DNA from: Gnetum montanum
Taxonomy: Eukaryota; Streptophyta; Gnetopsida; Gnetales; Gnetaceae
Direction of reading: 5' to 3'
DNA length: 64,000 nucleotides
Assembly (NCBI GenBank): GCA_015680685.1
Contig: MNCI01033500.1
Location: forward strand, 70,599 to 134,598
Shown: piece after piece, positions 23,661-35,449 of the stretch
How the letters are laid out: each line of letters starts with the position of its first letter
Position numbering within the stretch: position 1 is the stretch's first letter
Notes under the pieces: model-generated
Databases searched by the model: none
What the model saw: only the letters and a program-made list of their open reading frames with translations
Told to the model about the DNA's origin: nothing
Program-made: the position numbers and the translations under genes

Positions 23661-24780
23661 ACTTCTTTTATCTTTAAAGTGAATCTCCATGGTATTTCAA
23701 TTAGAAATTGTCAAGTATTTTAAAGGTTCTTTTGAATGCAATTGTTGATGTCCATTATCTAGCCAAAATGAAGTCACGTACGTGATAGTTTACGCAGCAA
23801 TTTTTTGGTAGCATAGTAGAATTGTCTTGAAGAAATTGCTTATTTGAGCCTTGGAAGTTTGAACAATTCGTAGNNNNNGCAATTGAACAAAATAGGAACT
23901 CCCAACAACTCACAGTACTTGGCAAAGTTGGCTGAATCTCTTTAAGATAAGTCATTTATAGTTTATACACAACGCAATCGTTTCATTTTTTACAACCGCA
24001 TGCCAAAATAGCACACACACATACTCACATTAACTACTGAGTCTATTTGGAGGTATCTGGGCCTTGGTGTTGCCAAAGACCAGCAAGCACCTAAATCCTG
24101 TTCGAGGACACTCATTGGCAGTTGCGTCCCAAACGGTCGCCAACAAATAGTAACTAAAGTAGTATCAAAGACAATGAGGAATAAAACCATAGAAATATAT
24201 AGTAATAATGTATCATAGAAGCATTCAAGCATAAAGTGTGGAGTCTTTGAAGTGGTAATTTGATTTAAGGAAAGAATAGATCTGAAATAACAACATCCAG
24301 AAGCCATGAATACAAGCATATCAATTAATGATAATAAATCTAATAAGCTAGTACATATCTATTAGAAATATATCTAGTAAGCTACTACAAATTGTTTTCA
24401 TATTATTGGTGGTTATACTAACGTTTGGTATGCATATTTCTAATATATTGAACTACATACTTTCCTAATACATAAAACTATGTAAATACAAAGTTCTTTA
24501 AGATCACTAAATTACATGGGCTTAGAGAATAAGTCAATTAGAGAAAAAAAGAATAGCACCAAATTACTAGTTATAAAAAGAAAACTACCTTGATGCAAAT
24601 ACTATTTATCTATATCAAAAATAACAACATCCATAGGTCATTAGTACATATGTATCTATCATTGATAATAAAGTATACCTAGTATACCTCAACCTTGCAT
24701 GGATTAGGAGAATTAGTTATTTTGAGAATAAAAAGTATAACATTGAATTGCAAACTATAGAAAATAAATTTCCTTAATAC
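23661..24780. other. Low-copy spacer with a 5-N gap and a possible exon-like patch
   Basis: N at 23,874-23,878. The segment 24,040-24,150 is GC-richer than its surroundings and reads on the minus strand as VWDATANECPRTGF followed by LVFGNTKAQIP, without stops over about 40 codons. It resembles no family I can name and may be chance. Otherwise only AT-rich sequence is seen. Confidence 0.3.
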
Positions 24781-24799
24781 AATAACTATTTATCTATGT

Positions 24800-25695
24800 T
24801 ACACATACTAGTTGGGTAGACAGTGTAGTCCCAACCATCACACTGCCATACTCTACAAGACTGTGAGACTATAACTATGCTGGTAAGTGCATGTATATGC
24901 ACCAAGAGGACCACAATGTACCTAAAAAAATGCAACTTTGGAGACTATGCTCCAGGACTACACTCTCCACTGTCTTGCATGGGGCAGAGAATAGTTACAA
25001 TTTGGGGGCAAAAAGGGGATACAACAAAAATACATTCTGCTAACTACGCTTGCCGAATGTGTGTTGGAGCTAAGCTGAATGTTAGTGCTACATTGTGAAG
25101 GCCTCTAGAGACCATTATAGCTAACTATGCTTGACTACACTCTAGACCCGGGGAGAGCATAGTCCAATAGTTAGAAAAATTTTGTGGAGAATGGTCATGA
25201 GCTAACTATGCTCTCCATGAGAGGCTGACTACACTCTCAATTAGGGGTGAATGTAGTCCTAGAAGTTATCAAAACTTGCATATACTAGCTTCCAGTTGAC
25301 TATGCTTGACTACGTTGTAGGCTAGTGGAGAGTGTAGTCTCGACACTTAGAAAATTTTGTAGGAAACTAGGCCTTCATGCTCATTGCACTTAACTACACT
25401 TTGGGGTACTGGAGAGTGTAGGCTTAGCAGTTAGAAAATTCTATAGTGACTATGTTGACATGTAGAAATATTTGCAAAATTGGCCTTTTGTGTTAACTAT
25501 GCTTGGCTATGCTTTGGTCGGGTGGAGACCGTAGTCTCGACACTTGGAAAAATCTGCAAAAAACTAGTTTTGAGCTGACTACACTCTCTACTAGGTTGAC
25601 TATGCTCTAGGGCAATGGAGAGCATAGTCTCAGCACTTAGAAAAAATTGTAGAAAGTGGCCTCATGCTAACACTTAGGCAAATTTGCAGTCAAGA
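24800..25695. repeat. Array of dyad-bearing repeats, about 80-105 bp spacing
   Basis: Units contain GACTACACTCT or GACTATGCTCT, a spacer of about 8-10 bases, AGAGTGTAGTC or AGAGCATAGTC, and then CACTTAGAAAAATTT. The last element recurs near 25,157, 25,260, 25,340, 25,420, 25,535 and 25,630. The clearest stem is GACTATGCTCT..GAGAGCATAGTC near 25,600-25,632. It lies 5' of LTR C, the place where A and C carry their satellite-like arrays, so it is probably the 3' part of another family member. Confidence 0.7.
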
Positions 25696-26273
25696 TGCTA
25701 TAGTCCAAATTTGGTGGCGTTTCATAAATAAATAATAATATGTGCACATTGCCACATTGAAGAGGTGGTGATGATATAAAGTATATAAATGATTAAATTT
25801 TCTACATTAATAAATTAAATGATAATTTATTTGGTTAAAAATCATTTAAATATGAAACATGATTTGAAGTGGACTTTGATGGTGATTAAGCAACACTAAT
25901 TACTAGAAACATTAAGCTCTAGTTATTTCTTGTTACTCAATCATCATCAAAGTCTACACTAAGTTTGTAGACATCATGAAGTAGCACAACAATATCAAGC
26001 TCTCATTTTATTCATTGTATCATGTTCTTAACTCTAAATATGATGTCAAGAATGATTGAGGCCCATCAATCATCACATAAGTCTCATTATATTTATCATA
26101 ATTTACATATTTAAATTGAATTAATTCTTTATATACACATTTAAATTATATCTATATATGATTCATGAATCCTTAACAATAAGAAATATCTTGAAAAATT
26201 ATTTTAAGTCATTATAAGTACATGAGATTCATACATGAAAAGTAGGTGAGAAAAACACCTTCAAGAAAATTCA
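25696..26273 (+). mobile_element. 3' internal sequence leading into LTR C
   Basis: AT-rich and non-coding. It ends with AACACCTTCAAGAAAATTCA directly before the LTR start. The same word precedes LTR B (inverted, 3,516) and in altered form LTR L1 (10,277). Since this word marks the internal-to-3'-LTR junction elsewhere, the sequence here should be the end of an element upstream of LTR C. Confidence 0.5.
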
Positions 26274-27437
26274 TGTGAAAGCATTTGTAGCCAAAATTAA
26301 TATTGTAATTTTAGGGGAATTTAAAGGTATAAATAATTTCTTTGTTTTTATTAAAAATCCTATGCTAAGATCCTCTTTGGTAATGTTTTGACAATTTTGA
26401 TATGTAAAATTGTAACTTATAGTCCACACACTATAAATTTCACTTGTGCCACCATGTGGAAGTTCGAAATACCAAACGTGTTGCCAAATTTGACATTGAA
26501 GGTAAAAAACGTTGGTGGTTCATAAGTTGTAAATTTGGGCCATGAAAATAGCCAAAAATGTCACTAAATTTAGTAGCAAAAGTCTAACATATTAGTAGCT
26601 CATGTGCTGCAAATTTGGGATATAAATATAGCCCAAATACATTCTCAAATGTTGTAGAAAAGGCTTCACACATTGGTGATCCACATGCTGTAGTTTTGGG
26701 TAATGACAAGAGCTTCACACATTAGTATTTTAAGTACAAAAGGATAAAATTTCTTATGCCTCATATGCTACAAATCTTGCCCATGAAAAACTTTCAAAAT
26801 GTGGCAAAATTTATCAGAAATTTGGTAGAAATATTACTACAATCAACCAACAAGAAATTATAGCATCCATAGTGTATTTAACTTCAAATTTACATCTTTT
26901 GAAAGACCCTTTTGCATCAAAATTGCGTTCCACTAAACTTGACACTTTCAGAGCATTGAAAGCATGCAAGAGTTAGTAGCCATTTTCATCAATAATTATT
27001 CATCATGAGTAGAGAAAATTAGTAGGAGGTGAAATTTGGAGGTAGATCAAGTAGAAAAAGACAAGTGCAGATTTGGTGGCATATCATATGTTATCATTTG
27101 CATTGAGTCTCAGAGACATTTCTATACTGTTGGGCTTGCATAGCTCATGATATGTATTATCTTAAATTTTCTTTCATAACATTTAATGCAAAGTTGTAGT
27201 TTCATTACGTTGGCAATTTATTTTATGCATTTTTTGTTCTTAGATTTAACATTTGAAATACTATTTCATATATCTTTATTTTTAATTCATGCCTAGTAAT
27301 AGATCCTTCAAGTCCTCAAGCAATCGACAAGACTATTTGAGGTACTCCAAATCCTTTTTGAGGCTTGTAGATTTGGGGTTAAATTGTTTCACACTAAAAT
27401 TTTTAGTTCTTCTAGCACTAAATTTTCTAGTCATTAT
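26274..27437 (+). mobile_element. LTR C of the gag-protease family
   Basis: It begins TGTGAAAGCATTTG after the shared pre-LTR word and extends to about 27,437, where a decayed family primer site follows. The 3' part (near 27,305-27,390) can be aligned with LTR D: TCAAGTCC, GACAAGACT, GGTACTCC..ATCC, TTTGGGGTTAA. The U3 contains short tandem repeats. It is about 1.16 kb, the family's normal size. Confidence 0.65.
26440..26860 (+). repeat. About 82-bp tandem repeats in U3 of LTR C
   Basis: Units built from ACATTGGTGGTTCATATGCTGTAAATTTGGG-like text, then TAGCCAAAAATGT, AAATTTAGTAG and AAAGGCTTCAC recur about every 80 bases, three to five times. The inverted LTR fragment at 3,170-3,350 carries the same units. 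Repeats at this place in an LTR often act as enhancers; that role is inference. Confidence 0.65.
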
Positions 27438-27442
27438 AGTTT

Positions 27443-27462
27443 CTTATACTAGAAGTTGGACC
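27443..27462 (+). other. Decayed primer-binding site after LTR C
   Basis: CTTATACTAGAAGTTGGACC lines up with the sites of A and D (TAGAAGGAGG core with two changes) and lies just past the LTR end. Confidence 0.5.
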
Positions 27463-27949
27463 TTTGCTTGAATTCTTCATCAAAATCCATTTGTAGAATA
27501 TTTACCTTCTTTACCTTTACTTGTTAGCTTATTTTTTTCATTAAGAAGCTATTTTGGGTTTTTCCAAAATCCAACATCTAAGAATAAAATCAATCATGCC
27601 AAAAAAAAAATTTAATAACTATTTTTCACATTGTAGTACATAGCAATGCTTTACTTCATTACACTTGAAAATTTAAAAAGTTTTAATTTTCAAAATTGTA
27701 GTTCTTATTATTCTCATGTTTTTTGTACTTGTAGTTTGAATTTTTTTTTTTTTGCAATTTTCATGCCATGTTAAAGATCATTTTTTTTCCTAACGTTGTT
27801 GTACATGTTAGGAAAATCAATGAAAAGATAAATTTTTCATTATATTTACAGTTTACACATTGGAACTCTTACACATTAGAGCTCCAGAAGCTATAACTTT
27901 CACAAGTTGCATTCTCGCACATTGAAAGTTATACACATGTTAAGGTTTG

Positions 27950-29230
27950 CATAAGTTGAAGACACATATGCTAAAGTTTTCACCAAATGATCCAAAACTT
28001 CACCAAAATGCTATGGGAGCTTAAAGCTAGTACAACACAAGTGGTTAAAATTATGAATTTCTACCATGATGGTCCAATAAGTCCTACCATTTCCCAAGTC
28101 ATATTATTCATAGCCATGCCTCTCCCAAGCTTTACCAAATACAATGATGAAGGAGATACTAATACACATCTTGTCACCATCCATTCTAAGTACCTCCAAT
28201 TGAAAGCTTGATCTTACATAATAATACAAATTTTCCACATGTCCCTCAAAGGAAAGGCTTTAGGTTGGTATCAAACCTTATCTAGGGGTTTCATATCATT
28301 TCTTAAAAACTTAAAAAATCAATTTTTCAATTACTTTAGATACAACTTAGAGCTAGATAGAACATTGAATCAAATTGTGAAGGTGAAGCAAGGTTGAGTT
28401 GAACTAGTCCAAACATTTATTCAAAGATGGAATTCAATACTTAATGAGATTCAAAAGCCTAACTTTGAAACTTACCTCTTTTCCATCTTTAAGAAAGTAG
28501 TAAATGACTTCATTAATTCAAGTTATACTACATAGAGACTTGATCACTAAGATAAGCTTTTTCACAAACTAAAAACATCAAGAAAGTGGTAAGGCCAGTA
28601 AAAATTTGTCCTATGTAGCCTATGAGAACCAACACGTAAGGAGGGATAGGATGAAAGCTAAGTAAGAACAAAAAAATCATAACTGGAAAAGTCTCCACCA
28701 TGTAACACATCTTCTAACTCATCACAACTGTTTACCTTCTATGCTCCTAATCAACCAAGAGAAAAGAATCAAAGTATGCTAGCTTACCTATGAAGACCTC
28801 AGAGCTTTTAGAACACTTGCTTCAAGATAATCATATAAAACATAAGAAAATGTCTAAGGAAGACCATAAGAGGCATAATCATCTTTGTGACATAGGTACA
28901 GATCTAATGATAGTGACCAAAGATGATCTAAAACTATCAAGGTACTTTAGACTAGATATGTTTTGCCATTAAAGTACCATCAACTAGTACTCAACCTTAG
29001 AACATAAAGCCTAAAATCCCCTTCATCATCAAGGCATCAACACCTCCAACCCCTAAGAAGCCTTTTGTTATATGTATTCCATGTTCAGTAGCATGAACAT
29101 CATAATCTAAACAAAATGTTACCCACTCTTCTAAGTCTAGGGAACCATTTGTCATTTTGGTTCCTCTTTCTTCAACAAGCAAACCTATGAAAAATGGTAA
29201 CCAAAACATACCTATAGTGATCCACAACTA
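27950..29230 (+). pseudogene. Gag of element C, partly deleted
   Basis: The N-terminal part present in A and D is missing: only about 0.5 kb separates the primer site from the middle of gag. Then comes VVKIMNFYHDGPISPTI near 28,045 (D has VKIMNFYQDNPINLTI), YNDEGDTNTHLVTIHSKY near 28,140, VQTFIQRWNSILNEIQ near 28,415, and LCDIGTDLMIVTKDDLKLS with YFRLDMFCH near 28,890-28,970, the front of the His/Cys-like block. After it, KKPFVICIP and EPFVILVP near 29,055-29,170 repeat a PFVI.IP motif also seen twice in D. Stops and frame changes are frequent. Confidence 0.65.
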
Positions 29231-29639
29231 AACCATTAAAAAGAAATCATCACCACAATAGTGATAAAAAAAATTTATTATTAAACAAATAACTAAGCTC
29301 ACTAAGGATAGCTAATAACAAAAGGCTTGAAAATAATTTGATCCACCAAAGCCTATACTAAGATTAACTACACCCATGAACAAGAGGTCCAAGGCATATA
29401 CTTTGAAACTTGAGCCAAAGACTCTAGGAAGAATGAATAAAAGATGACATGCTAAGGGAAAGAATTTCCTTGTAATATTCAAACAAGCCAAATGGTCCCT
29501 CAAGAAAATGAACACATCACTAAACTTATATAACCTAGTAATAACCTCCCTTTCTCCTAGGAATGTACTAGCTCAAACATTAACTTCTATTCCTATTAGT
29601 AGAGATATGCTTGCTAATTAAAAGTCCATCCTCTTTGTC

Positions 29640-30200
29640 ATTGAGAAAACTTTACTTAGGAAAAATGGACACCAACGCATGCTCAACTTTCATGACAATG
29701 AAGTGAAGATTAATTCAAAAAATAGAGAAGTGATATCTACTCCTCTTCTTATTACTATACATGTTAGCAGGTACAAGATTTATTGTGTTCATGTTGATGA
29801 TGAGACAATAATCAACATACTATACATTATTGTTGAGAAACTAGCCTTAACTAAAAACATCTAAGAAACAACTACCTCTATACCTTAAGTTATGTAATGG
29901 ATCATGAGTAGTGGTTTTAGGTCTTATCTCCTTGAATTTCATAGCCTAAGATTAGTTTCCCATAACCACTAACTTCCTAGTAGTCAAAGAAAGACCTAGT
30001 TTCAAATTGATCCTAAAAAGGCCATGGCTAGATAAGCTTAATATGGTCTCATATCCTATATACTAGGAGATCCAGTATCATACAAAGATGGTGAAATTAT
30101 CATATGTGGGGATAACATGTGTTCACCATCTATCAACAATGTCAACATAGACCAAGGTTCAGAAGTGGGGTATCAATAGAAAACTCCTAGAACATAAGTT
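29640..30200 (+). pseudogene. Protease region of element C
   Basis: Same order as in A: NEVKINSKNREVISTPLLI near 29,700, then VHVDDETIINIL near 29,790, where the active-site Gly reads Glu, then LALTKNI and a stop. After that the sequence is recognisable only by its DNA similarity to A and D (GGTGATAACATG, CAACAATGTCAACAT). It is too broken to be active. Confidence 0.65.
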
Positions 30201-30507
30201 GGGGCTAGTGATAACAACAAAAGTAATGATAATGTTAAAAACACAAATTCTATAATGCTAAACGGTCAAAAAAAACACATGCTAGTTGCCATATTGAATA
30301 AGAATAATGATGATCCTAGGTTTGTATAAAGAATATCCTTGATCTACCTGAGAGATCCATATTAAGCATCTTATTCCCTTCTTTATCAATATCCATCTTA
30401 TTCCCTCCTTTATCAACAACCATTTTCTTAATTTTTCAACCTTATATCAAGTTTTCTTATTTTTTTTATTCATATGCGCTATTTCGAGGATATTCCATAT
30501 TTGCTAG

Positions 30508-30600
30508 ACAAATGTTGCCATGGCTTGAAAAGGCCTAAAACTAGTAACATAATAGTTCACCAAACCCTAAAACTAGCAACATGATGGAATAAAATTTGCC
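30508..30600 (+). repeat. Minisatellite after the protease of C, 2-3 units
   Basis: AAGGCCTAAAACTAGTAACAT and ACCCTAAAACTAGCAACATG, spaced about 36 bases, match the unit found at 14,730-14,886 and 41,230-41,330. Confidence 0.65.
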
Positions 30601-32930
30601 AATTTGTGACCTCCTTTATCTTTCTATTATGTAGGTTATAGCCTATCCACTTCATCACTTTGCTTTCAATTTTTACCTAAAAGTTACACCTTGTTTTACA
30701 CTTTTATACTCCTCTTTTTATCACCAAATTTTATTTCCCAACCTTATTGTTCTAACTTGTAGTATTTCATGTGAAGAATATAAAATAAAACAAAAACTAT
30801 AAAACATAAGAAACTAAAAATCTAATATCAAACCAATAGCCATGATCACATTGTGTGAGAAATGGCTTTAGAAAATAATAATAGAATGTCCATGTCAAAT
30901 AGTCATAGTTGCACTATGCAAAACATAACAATAAATAATAATAATATAGAAGGAGGAGGGTCATCATTAATGTCATCAACGATGTTACCATCATCATCAC
31001 CTAAAGCCTAAGAACAACAAAACATGCAAATAATTAGCAACCATAATGACCAATGAATATAACAATAAACAAGAAAAACTAAACATAAATCACATATGGA
31101 ATGATAATGTTAGCGTGAAATAAAAATAAAAATACATAAAAAAACCAAACTCACTAACATGTTGGCCATTCTAATACAAATCAATTTTAGCCACTTTACA
31201 CCTTACTTCATATCCTAGAAACCAAAGTTGACATCTTGACAGTAGTCTAATTGAGTAAAAAACTAGTTAGACATTTTCACATATGGTTGATATTCAAACG
31301 CCAAAAATAAGCATTACCATAAAGCTTGACATGAAACCCAATTTTTGACCACATTACAACCAAATATTGACAGCGTTGGAATTCTATGAATGGGATTTTT
31401 CAATGTATGATGGCAAAAAAGCCACAACAAGCTTAAATGCTAGGGATGTGGGCATAGTGAAAACAAACAACATGAGTTTTCTTAGCTCTTAGAGCCTAGA
31501 TAGAACTAAACATTGCCAAAGAGCACCAAAACATCTTATACGTTGTTCTATCAAACACAAATTATGCTACATGCTAGCCATAAACCCATAGAAAAATCCA
31601 AAATCACCAAAAACCATACACAAGTGCCCAACGTTGCTAACACCAAAGTTCAACAATAAACCAATATAGATCCTACGGTTAAGAAAAGTTCTAGAAAAAT
31701 CTATAAAAACTTTTTCTTGCCTATGAATGTTGGGAAAAACCTAAACAATCAAAATCTAGCATCAATGCTATAGAAAAAAGCATAGAAAAATCCATAATTG
31801 CATGAAATTTTGACCAAAAAACCCTAGTTAGCATTGAACAATTGTAGAAAAAATCTTGAAAAAAATTTATAAAAAATTTCAAAATTTAAAAACTTCATTT
31901 ACAACCCCTCTACACTGAATGTGCAATTCATAGAGTCAATAAATGCTAATAAAAAAATACAAAAAATCCCAAACACTACCAATTTTCTTATAGGAAAATT
32001 GTGAAATTTTGTGAAAAAAAGCCATAACATTCAAATTCGGGTTGAGAAAAAAATCATAAAACATTTTACAAAATTTTAAAAAAATATGATTCCACCTATG
32101 ATATAGTGAAAAAACCTAGAATAAATGAGCTATATGATTGAAATTGCAAAATTTTAGTATATATAGTCTAGTAATAATACCAAAGTTATTGTAAAATTAA
32201 TGAAACTAGGGCAAAAATGCTAAACATAGGTGTGCAAAAAAAATTTAAATCTCCCTCAATCCATCATCAAGAAGCCAAAACTATGATTCTATTATAATTA
32301 GTAGGCCTATATATTTCATTTGATGGAAATGGATTAGAAAATTAAAATTTAGAATAGCCTAGTTGTGGAAATATCTTTCCACAAAATAATAGAAAATTGA
32401 AAATAATGTAAAGGGTTTGGTACATGATGGTCCTAGATGATGATACTTCACTTGAAAAAGGATTTAGAAGACTTGATCCAATGTGTATATCCTCCTTATC
32501 CTCATTCAAGATTTGATTTTGACTTCTCAATCCCATTGTCTTCATCATGGTGCCAAAGTTTTGTTAGATCTACTTTCACTACTACAAGACATAACTTGAA
32601 ATTCTTGGATTTGGTGTAGGAACACTATCCATAAGGATAGGTAGAGGCTAAGGATGCTAATAAATGGTGTAAATTGTTTTTCAATGAACACTTTAGCCCT
32701 TATATGCTATCCTTGGAAGATTGGGATGGAAATAGCCTTGAAGTTCAAATTTAGAAATCTTTACAAAGTTTATACTATGTTGGCAATAAAAATATTTTGG
32801 AAGCTAAGAGAACCTTCCATATGCTAATATTATAAAATATAAAGAGAAATAATTATGGTATGATGTATATTGATGAGAAATTCCTAGTTATAGCCTCACA
32901 AGTTGGAAAAGGACCTCCTAGCTTGTGTGA
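30600..32930 (+). mobile_element. Long AT-rich 3' untranslated region of element C
   Basis: No polymerase domain can be read on either strand. Homopolymer A runs are frequent. GCCAAAAATAAGCATT-type and AAAAATCCATAAAA-type words recur loosely between 31,250 and 32,100, perhaps an eroded repeat. Confidence 0.5.
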
Positions 32931-34860
32931 CAATGTATACAACATAAGGGCATAGCTTCCACACATTGAAAAACCACTCTCCAAGAAGTAGATCAACATG
33001 TGGAAAGTGAGGATATATAGAGATATTATTCAAAATTATTCATATATTTCCTAGAGGGCCTACTAATGGTTACAAAAAATAGCTAAACTTCCCAAGTATG
33101 GAAAATCATCTTTGAAGATCTATAAAATGAAGGTTTGAAGCCCATACATTAGGAAGCAACTATCCAACATGTGTGATAAATGAACACCAATCTTAGTCAA
33201 AAATAACTTATACTTGGCCTCAAAAATCTCAAGAAACTGTAGTTTCTCCTCCAATCCTCAAATTATAATATAGCAAAATTACAAGGTCTAAAAGATGAGT
33301 AAAAAAACCTCAACATTGATCACATTTTATGCCACACATTGCAAAACCACTAGGAAATGTATGGATCAATGTGTGGAATTTCATGAGCCTCAATCTTGGC
33401 CAATACAACCCCAAAATTCTCAGATTGCCCTCCAAAACCCTAGCCATTGTCCTAGGAGATTAAAGCATTTAAAAACTAAGGAAAAAAACCTCAAAAATTG
33501 TTATGTTTCATGAAACACATTGGAAAAACACCAGAAAATTTTGGACCAATGTGTGAGATTTTATAAGCCTTAGTCTTTAACACTACAACCCTAACAACTT
33601 AATATTGCCTTCAAGATTCCTAGCCACTACCCTGGGAGCATGGAGTAGTAAAAAACTGAGTCAAAAAACCTCAAAAATGATCATGTTTCATGCCACACCC
33701 TATAAAAACACTAGGATATGTGTGGAGATTTATGAGCCTCAAAATTGGACAATATATCCCCAATAACTTTAGATCACTATCTACAACGCTAATTGTTGCC
33801 CTAATAGCCTAGAGTAGTTAAAACCTACGTCAAAAAATCTCAAAATGATGAAGTTTTATGCTACACATTGGAAAATCAGCAAAAAACATGTGGATAAATA
33901 TGTAAGCTTTTATGAGCCTCAATCATAATGAATATAGCACCAAAAACTTCAAATTATCCTTTAGAACCCTAGCTACTACATTAAGAGCCTGGAATAGTGT
34001 AAAACCAAGTCAAAAAAATATTAAAAAGGCTAAGATTTAGTTCATAGGTTGAAAAACCACTAGGAAACATGTGTGGATTATCATAGTATTTAATCTTAGT
34101 TATGATTTCAAAAATATCAAATTGTTACTTTGAACCCTAGTTCCTATCACAAGAGCCTAATGAAGTAAATAACTTGGTTAAAAAATCTTCTAAACTAGCC
34201 TTCAAGATTTCACACATTGGAAAATAACTAGAAAACATGTGGAATCATGTGTAGAGTCAAAAAAAATCTAAAAATTACTTAATACAGTTCATAATTTGTA
34301 CCAAAATAAACAAATAGATTGTAGGACCCTAAGCATTGCACTAGGAGAATTTACAAGTAAAATACCTTGTTAAAACCACTACTGGAACACTCATAAACTA
34401 TCATCTCATCCTTTACACATTGGAAATCCACTATCCAATATGTGAGCTAATGTGTAGAGTAATAAAATACTTCAACCTAGTTAAAAAATCTCACACTTTA
34501 CACCAGTAGGCTTCAAAACTAGAGATATTTCTCCTAGGCCTTGGACAATTCTTATAAGTGTTTAGAAAGATCAAAAAAACATGGTAAAAAAAATCTTCCA
34601 AATTATCATACAGGTCCCACACATTTTTGTACCAAGATCCACGCGCTCTAGTATTACATGATCCAATGTGTGAATTCATACAATCAACGGATAACATCAA
34701 GACTACCTAAATGCTGCCCTCATGCATTCCACAAATCCAAAAACCAACTCAAACTACTCATAACCTAGAAATGTAAGCCTTACATACTGGGATGATGAAA
34801 AAATCATACTAACATGTTGGGATTGTAGTCCCACATTTTGGAAACATTAATATTTATCTT
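32930..34860 (+). repeat. Satellite-like array in element C, about 10 units of about 170-205 bp
   Basis: The anchor CACACATTGGAAAA (with variants) recurs near 33,334, 33,514, 33,694, 33,861, 34,041, 34,209, 34,413 and 34,618. Between anchors the order TATGAGCCTCAAT, ACAACCCCAAAA, AACCCTAGCCA, AGGAGCCTAGAGTAG, AAAAACCTCAAAA is kept. The array lies between protease and the next LTR, as in element A. Units are well diverged, most clearly at the right end. Confidence 0.85.
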
Positions 34861-35449
34861 TTTAAATTATTTTTATCCTAAAAAACCACTTTTCTAATTG
34901 TTTACTACTAGTTTTCATAAGCTTTTTATTTCACAAGATTTTTTCTTATTTCATTAATTTTTTGCTTGCTTTCTTATTATTTAAATAAACCTATTTTCTC
35001 TAGATTATTTGTTATTTTGACACTTTACAACTTATTTTCTATATCTTTTCACTAATTTTTATAATTTACAACCTATCTTCCTTAGCCCTTTACTAATTTT
35101 GATAATTAGCAACATGTTTCTTCATGTTTTCACCTATTTTAGTAGTTCATAACTTATTTTCATTGGATTTTTATTTATTTCAACTAGAATAATTAAAAAA
35201 ATAAATATTATTATTTATACTATTTCCATACTTGTGCAACCTCAGTTGACCAAGTTTGACCAAGTTAACATCATTTGATCTCATTTGTTATTATTTGATA
35301 TCATTTAGTGTCATTCACCAACATTTTGTATCATTTTTAATACCATGACCTTGTTTGGCCCCACTTGGCACTATTTTGCATCATTTTGGCATCATTTGGT
35401 ATTGTTTTTCATACTTTTGACTTCATTTTGCCAAGTTAGAAATCATTCA
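34861..35449 (+). mobile_element. AT-rich 3' end of element C with short CATCATTT repeats
   Basis: From about 35,260 the words CATCATTTG, ATCATTT and ATTTTGCATCATTTTGG repeat irregularly. TTAGAAATCATTCA near 35,436-35,449 resembles the pre-LTR word AAGAAAATTCA and may mark the LTR start. Confidence 0.4.

Noticed and set aside
23990-24319. Minus-strand frame of 109 codons
   Set aside because: Low complexity in parts; only a 40-codon GC-richer patch looks unusual, and that in a different frame.
33290-34860. Regular repeats at about 180 bp considered as CRISPR or 5S rDNA
   Set aside because: Units repeat along their whole length and are too diverged; no 5S promoter boxes were seen.
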